From Prorocentrum cordatum (Eukaryota; Sar; Dinophyceae; Prorocentrales; Prorocentraceae), in the NCBI GenBank assembly GCA_963575745.1, contig CAUYUJ010021137.1:533335-597334 (forward strand): a stretch of DNA of 64,000 nt. Reading direction: 5' to 3'. This document shows positions 22,551 to 33,834 of the stretch, piece after piece. Position 1 is the stretch's first letter; each line of letters starts with the position of its first letter. The position numbers were made by a program, and so were the translations under genes. The notes beneath the pieces are model-generated. The model ran no database searches. It was given only the letters and a program-made list of their open reading frames with translations, and was not told where the DNA came from.

Positions 22551-23738
22551 TACCGATTGAAAGTGACCGCTGGCGCACGCGCGCGCGCAGGCAAGAGAAG
22601 GCAAACACATAATTCGCACAATGCAGCAGCGGCCAAAATCAACCAGAATTAAGACGACAAGGGGTCAGCAGGACAAGGGCAAGTGAGGACAAGCAATGCT
22701 GAGAGATAAGCGAGGAGCGGGGATCGACAGCAACGCATACCACACACTCGCACGAGGTATTTTCCACCACATGGCACACCGCCAGCAGCGCTGTCGGTTT
22801 CGTTCACAACCCGCCCAGATCAGCGCCATCTCCTGGATTCCGCGTCACCACGCGGGGTGTTGGCCTCCCAGGGGAGTCCGGCGGCAATTCCTGCGGTCTT
22901 GCACGCATGCCGCGCTCACAACAAGCAGTTACGCCCACAGGAAACAACGCCCTTGTGTGGTCGTTCATGGGAGCCTGAGAGGGTTCCAAAATTCCTTGCG
23001 GTTTTGGGGAGTTCGTTTGGATTTCGCCGGATTTGGTCGACACTTGGACGAAATCTTGACGAAGTCTGGACCAACTTGTGGAGAGGGACGGTCCACATCT
23101 GGACGAACTCAGGTTGAAATCACGTTCGTGATAGGATCGCGGAGGTCCACAGAGGCTCCCATGAAGGTTCCCCCCAAACGCCCGCAGCATCATTGATCCT
23201 CTTCGTCCCCCCCCTCATGACCAGCATCCTCTAGACCGCGCCCCGAGCGCGAGGTAGTCGACCTCCAGGACATAGCCTGGCGGCAATGCCAGCGGTCCTG
23301 CGTACATGCCACCTTCCCTTGCGACTTGAGGTGGCGACCTGCCTGGCTGTGGAGCAGGCCCCCCCTGTCGCCCGTGACGTGTTGATCCGTCCGGATGTTG
23401 AGCAGGTGCCCCCTGTCACCCATTGGTGACTATCCAATCCTGCTGGGGAGCGGGTCCTCCTTGTCACTTCTTCCTTATGTTGCATCTTTGGGGGACCTCG
23501 CCTCTCCTCAAGACTGGTGTCTTCTTTTGTGTCCGACGTGGGCTCGATGCGGACTCGACGCGGATTTGGCGTGAACTCGACACGGATTCGACATGGATTT
23601 CCTGAGTCCGACATGGATTCGACACGGATTCGACGCGGATAGGACCGCGACGGGACAGACAAGAGCCCCCGAGGATGCAACAGAAGCGTTCCCTGAGGGG
23701 CGGCGACCCCTCCCAACAGAGGTGACAGTTCTGCCAGA
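22551..23738. other. Moderate G+C unique DNA, no gene recognised
   Basis: A 166-residue plus frame (22696-23196) has no recognisable domain. A GGATTCGACACG-type 12-bp repeat lies at about 23550-23640. A GGCGGCAATNCC segment occurs twice (about 22880 and 23278). Confidence 0.4.
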
Positions 23739-23926
23739 CTTGTGGAAATCGATTAATGGAGAGGAAACATGTTGCCAAATAGTTTCCAGATGTCAACACA
23801 TGTTTCAAACATGTTATAATCATAAGAACATGTTTGAAACATTTTTATAACATGTTTTACACATGTTAAACACACTTTTAATTCAATAATAGCATTGTCA
23901 GAGTGTCCATTGTCGTGGCATCCACA
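23739..23926 (+). repeat. Dispersed AACATGTTT-rich repeat, copy 1
   Basis: A 188-base segment, A+T-rich and full of the palindrome AACATGTT. It starts near CTTGTGGAAATCGATTAATG and ends with GTCCATTGTCGTGGCATCCA. A second copy in the same orientation lies at 26287-26479; homology stops sharply at both ends, as expected for a discrete element. Confidence 0.85.
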
Positions 23927-24534
23927 GCGCCAGACTGTCCTGCCATCCACCTCTACAGTGCTTACCTGGTTTCCAGACCGGCTCCCAGGGGTGAGAGCGA
24001 CCAGCCTCCCAGAGCGCAGACTCAAGGCTGGGTGAGCTGAACGCCCTGTCCGAACATGCAGGGATTATGTTCACCCTTGGTGATCGTTTTTTTATTCCTT
24101 GTCTTGCCCATCGGCGCGGGCCCTCGCACCCATCCCCCTCCCCCTCCCCTCCCCCCATGGAGTAGATCTTGGCTGTTTTTGGTGCCTGTTTCGAGCAGGT
24201 GGAGTCTCCTCCAGAGGCCGCACTCTGGCAAGCAGTGACACTAAGCAGAGGTCTGGAGCCAGACCCCCCCCCTCCCTCCCCCCTTCGCCCAATGTCGAAA
24301 CGCCGAATAAGAAAACGCTCACTTGAGGGCACAAGCGCTGCACCACTCTCCTGCTCCCTCCCTCCCTCCCTCCCTCCCTCCCTCCCTCCCTCCCTCCCTC
24401 CCTCCCTCCCTCCCTCCTCCTGCTCAGGCCGCTTCATCCTCCAAGACATATAGCGCTTCCGCTTGTTCGATGCGTGGGCCCGGCACCTTGACCCTCCCCC
24501 CCCCCACGGCCGGTTTCTTACAGCCCGAAGCAGT
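23927..24534. other. Unique DNA with TCCC tetranucleotide run, no gene
   Basis: Contains a perfect CCCT/TCCC array at 24349-24418. Nothing else is identified. Confidence 0.5.
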
Positions 24535-24770
24535 TGTTTGCCAAACGGGGGCACAGCAAACGGGGGCACAGCAAACGGGGGCACGGGGAACGCCGATTTC
24601 CACGTTTGGCTATGCCCCCGTTTCGGGGGCCCTGGGCGCCGTAGACGGGAGCACAGTGAACGGGGGCATATGGAAAAGCCTAAGCCCCCGTTTGGCAAGA
24701 CCCCCGTTCACGAAGCCCCGACCCACGGCCGGTTTTGTTATGCACCGCTCTTTGCTTGCTCGATGCGCGC
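24535..24770. repeat. Cluster of AAACGGGGGCAC repeats in both orientations
   Basis: AAACGGGGGCACAGC occurs three times in tandem (24553-24592). The inverse GCCCCCGTTTGGC is at about 24684. Further partial copies lie near 24612 and 24656. CCACGGCCGGTTT occurs at 24504 and 24724, and TTGYTCGATGCG at 24466 and 24752, as direct repeats around the cluster. The arms could form cruciforms. Confidence 0.7.
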
Positions 24771-25229
24771 GGGATGTCCGGGCTCCCCTTGACCCCTCGA
24801 GGACGGCAACGTCAAGCTTCGCCACCACCGCATCGCCACCTCGGCCGCCGGCTTCCTGAAGTACGCTGGCTGAGCTGCCCAGCCCCGGCCTGCTGGTCGG
24901 ATGCTGCCAGGGGTGCCCCTGGCCCTGAGGCCCTGGGTCCCCCGCAGCTCTTCGCCCCCCTTCTTTGAGCACTTTCTGCAGGCCCTGGGGCGCAGGACAG
25001 GCCTCCAGACGCCGAAAAGGATTCAAGACCTCTGCTACACTTTCTCAAGACTCTTGATGCCTGGGGCCTGGGGCCTCAGAGTCGCCTCTTGCGACGACCG
25101 CTGCCGCGGCTTCGACCGCCCGGTGCCTGCCCGACGCGGCCTCCCAAAGGAAGGCGCTCTCGCGGGGAGGCCGGCGCGGCAGTGGCAGCCCCCGCCGGCG
25201 CCGTCAGGGCAGTCGAGAATCTGCCAGCG
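24771..25229. other. G+C-rich unique DNA, no gene recognised
   Basis: A minus frame (25026-24610) is open but has no recognised domain. It shades into the CTC array. Confidence 0.4.
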
Positions 25230-25414
25230 AGCCAGTGTACCCTCCTCCTCCTCCTCCTCCTCCTCCTCCTCCTCCTCCTCCTCCTCCTCCTCCTCCCCCT
25301 CCTCCTCCTCCTCCTCCTCCTCCTCCTCCTCCTCCTCCTCCTCCTCCTCCTCCCCCTCCTCCTCCTCCTCCTCCTCCTCCTCCTCCTCCTCCTCCTCCTC
25401 CTCCTCCTCCTCCT
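25230..25414. repeat. CTC triplet microsatellite
   Basis: About 60 CTC units with two CCC interruptions. Poly-Pro, poly-Ser, poly-Leu and antisense poly-Glu frames are artefacts of it. Confidence 0.97.
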
Positions 25415-26286
25415 CTTCCGTCGCCCCCTGTGGTGCGGGCCTATAGGGGTCCCCCGATCGCCGAGCGCGACGCGATATGATGGCCGGTTCGCGCCGCGTT
25501 GACGCGGCGGCGACCCCAGCGCGGGCTTCAGGGTGGAACAGCAGCTGGACGTGGGCCAGTCGATCCTGAGAGACAGGGACGTTCCGCACGTGCGGGCTTT
25601 GCCTCGTTTCTCGAAGTGGAGTGGGGCTAACATTCCCCAACCGGGACGTGGATACTGTATGGCAGCGGAAGAGAATTCGGTGACACAGGGGGGAGCCTTG
25701 GGCAGCGTCGTTTTTTCTTTTCAGCCAGTGGCCTAGAGTCTGCTGATACCGAGCGGTTATCGTTGTCGACAAAGCTGGGATCGTTCAAGGTCTGAACGGT
25801 CCGCGCTGTACCAGGAACCAACCGCACACGACGTCACGACATGAAGACATGAACCTGCCGCACCTACTCCGTTCCCTCCTGCATCGAGGGTAGCGGTTTC
25901 TGGGTGCTTTGTGTGACTTCTTTCTGGGCGAGGGCCCTATTTCTGACCATCTAGTCTCCAGATTCGTTCTCGTCCTCCTCTTCATTGTTTTTCCACATCA
26001 TGCTTCCTCTTCTCCCTATTTCGATTATGCTTCAAATTTTTATCGCCCTCTTCGTCCTCATCGCCCTCCTTTTTTCGTTCCTCGTTGTTTCCTTCCCCCT
26101 CGTTTTTTCTTTCCCCTGTCCCCTTTCCTTCCATTCATCCTTTCATTTTCGCTTCCCATCCTTTCACCTTCCCGTTCCCCTTTGTGTGCCTGTTCCCATT
26201 TCCTCACCTTGCCTTCCGTTGTGTGTGTGTGTGTTCCCGCTCACCTCTTCCAGCCCCCCCCAGACCTCAGGCCCTATTCCTCTTGT
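25415..26286. other. Unique DNA, partly pyrimidine-rich, no gene recognised
   Basis: 25960-26280 is strongly C/T-rich (CTTCCCTTC texture) with a short GT run at 26220. Open frames there are composition artefacts. Confidence 0.45.
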
Positions 26287-26479
26287 CTTGTGAAGGACGA
26301 TCAATGGAGAGGAAGCATGTTGCCAAGTCATGTCCAGATGTCTAAAACATGTGATAAACATGTTTTGAACATGGTTTAAACATGTTTAAAAACATGTTTA
26401 GAACATGTCTACTACGTTTTAACCACATCTAGAATTCAATCATAGGGCTGTTAGGGTGTCCATTGTCGTGGCATCCACA
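26287..26479 (+). repeat. Dispersed AACATGTTT-rich repeat, copy 2
   Basis: The same element as at 23739-23926 and in the same orientation. It contains at least five AACATGTT palindromes and the end block GTCCATTGTCGTGGCATCCA. The two copies differ mainly in the spacing of the palindromes. Confidence 0.85.
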
Positions 26480-26872
26480 ACTCTTGCCCCATTCCCCATT
26501 ACTTACACGTGAACCCCAATCATCGCCCCCCCTTTACGATGAAATTAGATCGCTTCTTCCCCAGTGGAAGTGATGCTCGCATTCCAACAAGACCCCAACC
26601 GGATCCCGAACATGCCCAAGAGAATTGTAACATTAACCCAGTACGATCCCAATCGGATGTCAATGGGATTCTTGACGCTTCGCGTGAGCCCACCCTTCCG
26701 TAGCCATGGCTCAAGCCGTCAGCGGGCCTGGCTCCCTCGGGTCAGTCTCCCGCGCTCAAGGGGGCGCCCGGACGCTGCACCGCGCCCCCGGCCCGGGGCC
26801 CTGCCGCTCCGCCAGCGCGCGCCGGCGATACCAGCTCGCTTTCGGTGCTGCTGTGGCCCGCGGCTCAGACCC
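26480..26872. other. Leader-like DNA upstream of the plus-strand LINE
   Basis: Unique sequence with no clear frame before the ATG at 26873. It could hold the 5' untranslated part of the large LINE, but no promoter or boundary is visible. Confidence 0.3.
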
Positions 26873-27460
26873 ATGGAGGATCAGCCTGACGATGGTGATG
26901 GAGGCAGTGATCCCTCAGTGCAGGGCGCGGGAGCCCAGTCACTGCACTCGATCGGCCCCCACCCAGATCCAGATCAGGCGCAGACCCCCCACAGGCAACA
27001 GCCCCCCCCGCAGACTCGGCAGACACAGTGCCGACGCCAGCTGCGTCCACGTTGGCCCTCTGCCCCGCGGAAGACGGCAACCAGACAGAGGGGGACGGAG
27101 CTCACACTGGCGCCGCCCTGGACCCCGTTCTGATCCCAGTTCCGTCCACGCCTCCCCCCTCCCCCCGCGGGGGGGCAGACCGTGATCGCGAAGCCCCAGC
27201 GACAGGTTCCACCCAGCCCCCTGAGGCCGAGAATGAGGCTCGCGTAAGGAACCAAGAGACGGCAGTGAACGAGGCATCTGGAGAGAGACGATCGGAGTCC
27301 ACAGAAGTCGACGGCGCTGGCCTCCCACCAGGAGGACAGGCGAGGAAGCCCCCCCCCCGCGGCGACTGAGGCGCCACCTCAGGGACCGCTAGGGGGAGAA
27401 CAGAGAGAGGACCCAGAGCAGGCAGCACTGCTCCAGAGGGCCGCCCTGCCCCCCTCCTCC
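26873..27460 (+). pseudogene. N-terminal disordered segment of the plus-strand element
   Basis: From ATG at 26873 one frame reads MEDQPDDGDGGSDPSVQGAG to about 27060. A second (to 27369) continues in the same style, with many Glu, Asp, Pro and Thr (DREAPATGSTQPPEAENEAR). A C run at 27348-27358 shifts the frame again, and the third frame continues to the first GCGGCTTTTGG module. Such acidic, Pro-rich sequence is typical of disordered leaders. No domain is present. It may be the start of the giant element's first protein. Confidence 0.4.
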
Positions 27461-27464
27461 TCCA

Positions 27465-27600
27465 ATTCACAAATTACTGCGGCTTTTGGCTGCGCCCCCC
27501 ATCTTCCTCCTCCTCCTCTAGTGCAGGATCCGAGTTCAGCGGCTCTTGGCTGCGCCCCCAATTCTAATCAAGATTCACCAGTTACTGCGGCTTTTGGCTA
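27465..27600 (+). repeat. GCGGCTTTTGGCTGCGCCC module, three copies
   Basis: Cores begin at 27479, 27540 and 27588; the third is cut short after GGCTTTTGGCT. ATTCAC precedes the first (27465) and third (27574), and CTCCTCCTC tracts precede the first two. The same module recurs at 42681 and in a cluster at 51189-51624. Confidence 0.85.
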
Positions 27601-28923
27601 TTGCCAGAAGGTTCCCTGCAGGATCGAGCCCCGCCAGCGCCCTTGGCGGGCGCGCGGGGTGCCCGCGATGACATAGAGGATACCCCGCCCAGGAACCCGT
27701 TGGACTTGACCAGCGACGGCGGGGGGGATCCCCCACCTGACCCTCCCCTTTCGCCCCCGCACGCCCCCTCCTCTGCCTTCCCGACTCCCCTGCCCCCTAC
27801 GGGCCTGGGCGAAGACATTGAGATCTCCCCCGCGCTGCCTTTCCACCCGACCGGGTTCGACGCGGACAACGGACAGCAGCATTGGGGCGAGGTCGATTGG
27901 GAGTGGCTTCTGCGAGACCGCGAGCCCAGCGGTAGCACCCCCGACAGCGAAGCGCCCCACGACTTGGAGGACCCCGACGAGATCGACAGCAGATCAGCCG
28001 CTCGCGTCCACGGTCGCCTGATCACACCTCCTCCTAGTCTCCCCCCGTCCCCGCCGCCAGGCTCAAGGTCGCTCAGTTCGGAAGGACAGGTGGCTGGCCT
28101 TGGGCGCGGAGTTGACCCAGCTAACCGCAGGCCCCCCCCACAACCCAGGCGTTGCGGCACCCGTGACGCTGACGCCCCCCTCCTGGCCCCGAGAGTCGTC
28201 GACCCAAGGGGCGCCATGAGAGGCGGCGCACTAGCGGCACTCATGGGGCACCATGAACCAAGGGATGGCCCTTGGAGAGAGCTCCCCAGGCGCTCGCCTT
28301 GCAACCAGGCAATGAACAGTGGTCTTGAAAACGTGGTAAGCTTCTGCTGGCTCCGCCACCCCCCCTGGCATGCAGCCGTCAGCGGGGGCCCTTCCACAGC
28401 AGGGGGTGCCCGATGCCCACTCAGGGCAGACCCCAGCCACGTGGTGCAAACGGAGCAGGAATCCCCCCAGCAGAGGTGCACCTGCGCCTCGGCGATGGCA
28501 GAGCTTGACCTCTCCTGGTTGGCATGGTCGATCACAGGTTCCGACCATGAGGCAAGGCTCGGAGGAGTAGGTCCGGACCCAGTTCAGGTACTGGCACTCC
28601 GCTACGCAAGCCTGACACAGAATCCTGCCATCGAACCGGAGAGCCTGGACTGCGACGCGCCAACTCAGGAGGAAACCATTGCGACAGAGAGTGAATACGA
28701 GGTGCTGCACCATGCCGCTCTCTACACAGACCTCGGTGGGGGGCCCGTCGGAGGGCCTCTTTTCGCCGCCCCTGCTTGGGCTCTCGAGGAGGCGCCGCGA
28801 TGCTGCCCCCGACGCAGCCGACGCGAACCTAGCTGGTTCCGACTCATAGCACAAAGCCAAGGTGTGCCGCTACGTAATCCACGAGCACCGACGCAACCTG
28901 GTGCGCTTCCCGGATCACAATGA
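27601..28923 (+). pseudogene. Unknown Pro/Asp-rich protein, plus-strand element
   Basis: A 440-residue frame. Residues 20-200 are acidic and Pro-rich with one convincing core (GEVDWEWLLRDREPSGSTPD). From residue 270 the frame gains Cys and hydrophobics (RCTCASAMAELDLSWLAWSI). The antisense frame 28860-28231 is also open and Cys-rich (LCQACVAECQYLNWVR), so strand is not fully secure for 28231-28860. No family is recognised. Confidence 0.4.
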
Positions 28924-29541
28924 AGTCAGGCACTGGGCGGTCAGCAGGGGGCACTGGGCCGACGCTGGGGCGGACGTCCTCTCCTCCGTGCAGCGCGGCA
29001 CGGGGCAGGGTGGCTGGGCCACCCCCGCCATCCCCGGCGCAGGGCCCCACGCCCAAGGCATCGCGGGGCCCATGATCGAGGGTGGCGACACGCCCGAAGG
29101 GCCCTGGCTACAAACAGTACATCCCACATGATAAGGTTCTTTCGCCTTGTCGACAGATGCGATTACTGCGGCTGCTGGCTTGCACGGAACCCGCGCGGCC
29201 CCATGTGTGTCGTCTGTCACAGGCTAGTCACCCCATGGGTGATAGCCGCGGACGGACTCCACCCCGACAGCCTCGAAGCCCCAGGACATCCTCTAGACTT
29301 GCTAGGTGCCCAGCTCACCTTCCAGCTGGCCAGAGCGGGGGCACGATGCGCCTCTATCCCCAGCCACATCGGCCCCCCAGACCTCCCACCAGAGACCACT
29401 AGCTACTCCCCGTCATGGCTGATTGCAGAGCTACTCGCAGCATGGCGCCACATGACAGACGCGGCGCTTGCCAGCGGGAGAACCGCAGACAGAGGCGGGT
29501 GCCCGATTGTCGTGAGGGATGACGCAAGACTTGGGATATGA
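28862..29541 (+). pseudogene. Two small overlapping frames; second has a C4 zinc-ribbon-like motif
   Basis: 28862-29131 (89 residues) begins with a plausible basic stretch (HEHRRNLVRFPDHNEVRHW). The next frame, 29128-29541 (137 residues), overlaps it by four bases. It has CDYC at residues 11-14 and CVVC at 27-30, a C-x2-C-x12-C-x2-C pattern that could bind one zinc. A helix-like WLIAELLAAWRHMTDAALAS follows. The pair may be one protein split by a frameshift. No family is recognised. Confidence 0.45.
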
Positions 29542-29831
29542 ACCGATGCTCAGAGCTGCGGTGGGCGCCCTCGCCAGACTCTGCAGCGCCCCGCAGGGAT
29601 GGGCCATGGAGACTGCGTCACGTATGCGAGACCGCATCAGGGGAAACCCCTTCGGCAGGTCGTTACGCGACTGGGTGCCCGGAGGCCTTGCCCAACCCCC
29701 CAGCGTGGCCCTGCCTGCCCAACTCCCGGGCCCAGCGGGCGCCATGCCCAGGGCCCAGGACTTGAGGGCAAGATACCAGCAATGCCTGGACAGCCTCCCC
29801 ACGGAATGACACAGCATGGCTCCGCAGAGAA

Positions 29832-30551
29832 ATGGGAGGCAATTTTCTGGATCAAGCCCTCCTCGCCGCCCCCGCGGACAGGGCCTCCATCGAGACGCTG
29901 GGCGCAAGCGCCGAGGTGACAGAAGTGGCCTGCGCAGCCCTAATCGCCTCTGCCAAAAGGGAGGGAAGACTCATTGCCCACCGCCTAGCGCCAGGCAGCC
30001 CCTGCGGTGAAGCGACGCGTCTCGCGATCGCACTGCGCGCAAGGGCACGAGGGGTAGGCTCTCCCGTGACTCGCGAGATCAACCAACAGACCATGAGGAG
30101 AGAGGGGAACGAGACCCGAACAAGCGATGGGCACCAACCGAGTAGACGCACACAGCTCCCCCCAGAGAGGGAGGGCAGCGCGCGACTGCTGCAGGAGATC
30201 CTTGAGATCCGCGCCCAGGTAGCAAACGACAGCATCCCTGACAACATGACCTGGAGCAGGCTCCTGGTCCCGTTCACATGGGATTCCACCACAGAAGGGG
30301 ATCGAGCCACACTCGAGCGCGTCTTCGAGGCTACCGGAATCCCTCGTTCCCTCGTGACGCACGCAGCCATGCGATGGCACTACATGTGCATCACCTCGCT
30401 AGAAGGAGCGCGCCACCACCTTGGGCTAACAGCGGCGACCCTATCTCGTCAGACAGGAGGACCCTCCCAGGGGGATACATCCACCCAGAACTCCAGGGGC
30501 GTGGCATGGGCCGGCTCGACCCGCTCGGACAACTCCAAGAGCCAATCCTAA
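29832..30551 (+). pseudogene. Unknown helical protein, plus-strand element
   Basis: A 239-residue frame with protein-like texture: an Ala-rich helical start, a basic linker (INQQTMRREGNETRTSDGHQ) and a well-structured block at residues 110-200 (LLQEILEIRAQVANDSIP, then MTWSRLLVPFTWDSTTEGDR). 30440-30551 overlaps the next frame, where a frameshift probably joins the two. Codon use and hydrophobic pattern suggest real ancestry. No family is recognised. Confidence 0.45.
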
Positions 30552-31588
30552 CAGCAGACAGGGGCGCAGTGGAACGCGGGATGCAGGCCCGAAGTGCCAG
30601 GGCGCACGCCAGGAGTCGCAACGCGGGTGCCGGGAGAATAGGAGGGCGCCAACCTCCCTCCCCCCCAGGGGGAGGGGCACAGAGCACCGCGACGCCCTGG
30701 CACGAAGACGTCAGACAAATCCTCGGCGACGAAGCAAACAGCAGCCCCAGATCCCCCTCACAGGCACTCAGCAGAGGAGATGCGCTGGATGCCTTCATCC
30801 GAGCCCTAGGAAGATCTCGGCAGCAGTGCATAGACCGTACCTCTTTCAGCGGCGCAGAAGCGCAGTTGGAAGCAGAAGGACTGCTCAGAGAGGCCAGGGC
30901 CCAACTTGAGCCAGGGAGCTGGATATCACGGGCCATGTGGCTGTGCCTGGCGCCGCACTACACCCCCCTCCTCCGACCAGTGCTCCAGGTTCGTGGCATG
31001 GACATCAGACCGTTCGAGGTCCTCACCAGATTGCTGCAGATAGCAGGCATACACGCCCCCGATGACATCAGAGGCATACTGAGCGAGGGGGGGGAACGGA
31101 CCCCAGGTGCCTACTCCCCGTTCAGGAACGGACAGATTCGCCTCCTCCTTCGCACCACAGGACTCAAGGCATGCCTAGCTGAGGAAGGGGCGGCCTCGAC
31201 CACGCGTCTCCTCTTAGAGAGCCTGGGTGCGTCCATCTCCAACGCCATCGATCCGCCTGGGGACGCCGAACGAGCCCTCAGGGCCGGTGAGCCAGAACCG
31301 AGACCAGGATGGGACACAGGTGAAGACGAGCAATCCTGCACCATCTGCGCTGGGGAGCTTAGCGGGGTTGCGGGAACCCTGGTCCTCTGCGGGCGCAGAT
31401 TCCACAAGCACTGCCTCGACCAATGGAGGCAGAGCCAGCCTGGAATCTTCCGAGAAAGAAGAAACTCATGCCCATTCGGTGCCCGTGCTGAAGAGCCAAC
31501 GACAGAGGCAGCGTCGCGGCGCTCCTTCCCGGAGCTCCGCCCCCCAACGAAGCACAGACAATGCTGCAGCTCAGGGGCGGGCTCCTGA
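30440..31588 (+). pseudogene. Protein with C-terminal RING-H2-like finger
   Basis: The frame has helical segments (LSRGDALDAFIRALGRSRQQ; MDIRPFEVLTRLLQIAGI) and ends in a RING-like finger. CTIC begins at 31337. Thirteen residues later comes LCGRRFHKHCLDQW, close to the canonical RING-H2 core C-G-H-x-F-H-x2-C-L-x2-W but with the first His changed to Arg. Then SCP appears, where the frame breaks near 31475 and the last Cys of the pair is lost. RING-H2 fingers usually recruit E2 enzymes as ubiquitin ligases. After the break, another frame continues to 31769 (APITYSELAAATRSLATESD). Confidence 0.6.
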
Positions 31589-31773
31589 CCCGCATAAGGC
31601 CCCCATCACATATAGTGAGTTAGCAGCTGCGACTCGCTCTCTAGCCACGGAGTCGGACTGCCTAAGAGCCGACCTGGTCTCCATGCGCAGACCGAACACA
31701 TGTATAGCGGTCCGCGACATGCAAAGAATGCACGATAACAGCCCACAGGCACCCCCCGTCGCAACCTGAAGAG

Positions 31774-32409
31774 ATGGAGGTGGATCACGATAACGAAAGT
31801 GCGCCTCCCAGGCAGGCGGGCGAAGGAGGAACAGGAGACAGCGCCGCCCCAACTCCTCCCTCCAGACAGGAGAGAATGCGCTCAATCCCAATTCTCACCC
31901 AATCGAGATGGGCCACCCTCCTCGCCAGATACCCGCCAGGAGACCACAGACCGAGGGGTCTTCCGTCCTTCCCCGTCCCCCTGCTCATGGCGGCCGCCAA
32001 GGAGGTCGGGGCTGAGCTAGTGACCACCCGGAGGTCGCTGCTAGGCGACAGACTCGCGGACAGCACGGGCATCACCCTGGCAATGGCAGGCCCCAGTGCA
32101 TATGAGCAGATCAAGGAACTGTTCTGCAACAGAGCCACTCCCGAGGAGGAACAGGGCACTGCCCCCACCATCGTAATCGCGGATGCCAGCGCATCCCAGA
32201 TACACGCGGAACTGTCAGCAGCAGGCACGGGCGATGGCCAATGTAGGATCCTCGCTCTAACTGGGCAAGGAGTCCCGACGCCAGGAGGCCCCGACCCGAC
32301 TGAACTGGTAGCTGTAGCCGACGCCCGATGGGGATACCGAGCCACGGGCATGATCACGCATTTGGTCCCCATAGGGAACCCGGTAATAACGGGGAGGATT
32401 CCCCCCTAA
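31774..32409 (+). pseudogene. Unknown alpha/beta-like protein, plus-strand element
   Basis: A 211-residue frame starting MEVDHDNES, with a disordered first 40 residues. A structured part follows, alternating hydrophobic strands and helices (FPVPLLMAAAKEVGAELVTT; TAPTIVIADASASQIHAEL; CRILALTGQGV). Sixteen bases separate it from the next frame. It could be an RNA-binding ORF1-type domain, but I see no diagnostic motif. Confidence 0.45.
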
Positions 32410-32424
32410 TGCAGCTCGTGGCTC

Positions 32425-33834
32425 GTGGCGGCACAGTTCCACATAACAGACCACCCCCAAAGAACCCAGATCCCACCATCCACCGTGGCACACTGGGGAG
32501 GCAGGGGCGCAGACACCAGCGACGCCCTGCACATACTCACACCAGAACAGCGGAACGACGCCATAGTGGCACGGATTACTAGATGGCAGCAGACTTTAGA
32601 GGGGAGCGAACAGTCAACAGTGGACGTGGAATGGGCCACCACCATGATATCCCTGCCAAGGGACGAGACCTTCTTACAAGCCGGGCTAGAGCCACTCTTC
32701 CACCGCGTGGTTCGGTGTCGACCCGCCAGATGGACGCACGTGCAGGCCCCCGCAGATTCACCCCTTGAAGAATTCCAGGTCGCGGCGCAGACGGCGCTGG
32801 CAACCGACGTCAATGGGGGTGCCTGGAGGGCCAGTGAGGCGTCCGAGTCCGTGCACATCCCCATCCCTGCCGCCGCCGCGTGCCTGGTCGTATCAACCGC
32901 AGCAGACGCTGCGGCAGTTTTTGGATACCGAGTATGCCTCAACGGGGGAGGACTGCTCCTCATAAAGACCCCAGAGAGAATCGCTGCCCCGATGCTGCGA
33001 TACCTCAAGGACGAACTCACCAAAGTATTCGGGTCCGCGCGCAACTCCCCAGCCCTCTGCCCCCGAAGAATTCTTCTAGAAGGAAGCTGGGATGGCGGCC
33101 CCTCATTCGTCAGGCTAGCCGACCCGGAAGACGGCTTCCACCTTCGGTGGAACATAGCAGACCTAGGGCAATCCAGACGGCAGGATCTAATCGAAGCCGT
33201 CGAAGCCACTGTGGGTACTGGAGCGGTGGAACAGGTTGCCACGGTGTACGCTTGGTTACCTGACACAGGAGAATGCGCGCACATGACACAGGTTAGAGTC
33301 AGACTCAACACCGCCGCCAACACGTCAGCCGCCTTCTGCGGGGCCAGTTGCATCGCGGTGGGGTCGCAGGTAGTCGGGATCTTCCCGGCCCCCCCCTCAA
33401 GAGAGCAGACCAGGGGAGACACAGGGATCCCCAGGGCACAAACGGAGCACATTGAGGCAATCATGGACGAGGCGGTTCGGCAGGCCCCCAGACGAGCCGT
33501 GCAGCTACAAATGCTGGAAGTCATAGCCCTTGACCGGCGAGGAGGCAGGTCGGGCCCCCCCGTCCCGGGCCCATGCGTCCAGACCCCATGGATCCCTCGC
33601 CACGCTACGCTACGGATGTTCTCGGCCTCGGTGGGATCATCCGGGACCAGACTGCACGCAAGGGCCTGGCCGCTGCCCGAGGGGGCCGATGGCAGGGGAG
33701 GTATAACCATCATGAGGCCCCCCCCCCCCTGCCATGCCCGAGGACTGGTTGCGCGAGGTGGGCGACGTCATGGACGGGCGAAACTCGACCCGTCGCATAT
33801 CCTCGGAGGACAGGGACGGCCTGCGAGACTATAG
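32425..33834 (+). pseudogene. Unknown 469-residue protein, plus-strand element
   Basis: The longest uninterrupted frame upstream of the DNMT, with protein-like texture through residue 390: RNDAIVARITRWQQTLEG, AAACLVVSTAADAAAVFGYR, LLLIKTPERIAAPMLRYLKD, GFHLRWNIADLGQSRRQDLI. The last 80 residues become Arg/Pro-rich, and a C run at 33720-33729 marks a frame change. The long antisense frame (33713-32406) is a shadow. By position it could be the structural (gag/ORF1) protein of the element, but this is only inference. Confidence 0.45.

Noticed and set aside
25035-25772. 245-residue minus frame with long poly-Glu
   Set aside because: The acidic part is the CTC microsatellite, and the flanks have no recognisable domain.
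27479-27500. GCGGCTTTTGGCTGCG read as a dinoflagellate spliced-leader relic
   Set aside because: Only TTTTGGCT and a few neighbouring bases agree with the 22-base leader. The rest of the leader (CCGTAGCCA, CAAG) is absent, so I keep it as a module of unknown origin.
32406-33713. 435-residue antisense frame opposite the 469-residue ORF
   Set aside because: Mirror of the plus-strand frame in G+C-rich DNA. All recognised domains in the neighbourhood are on the plus strand.
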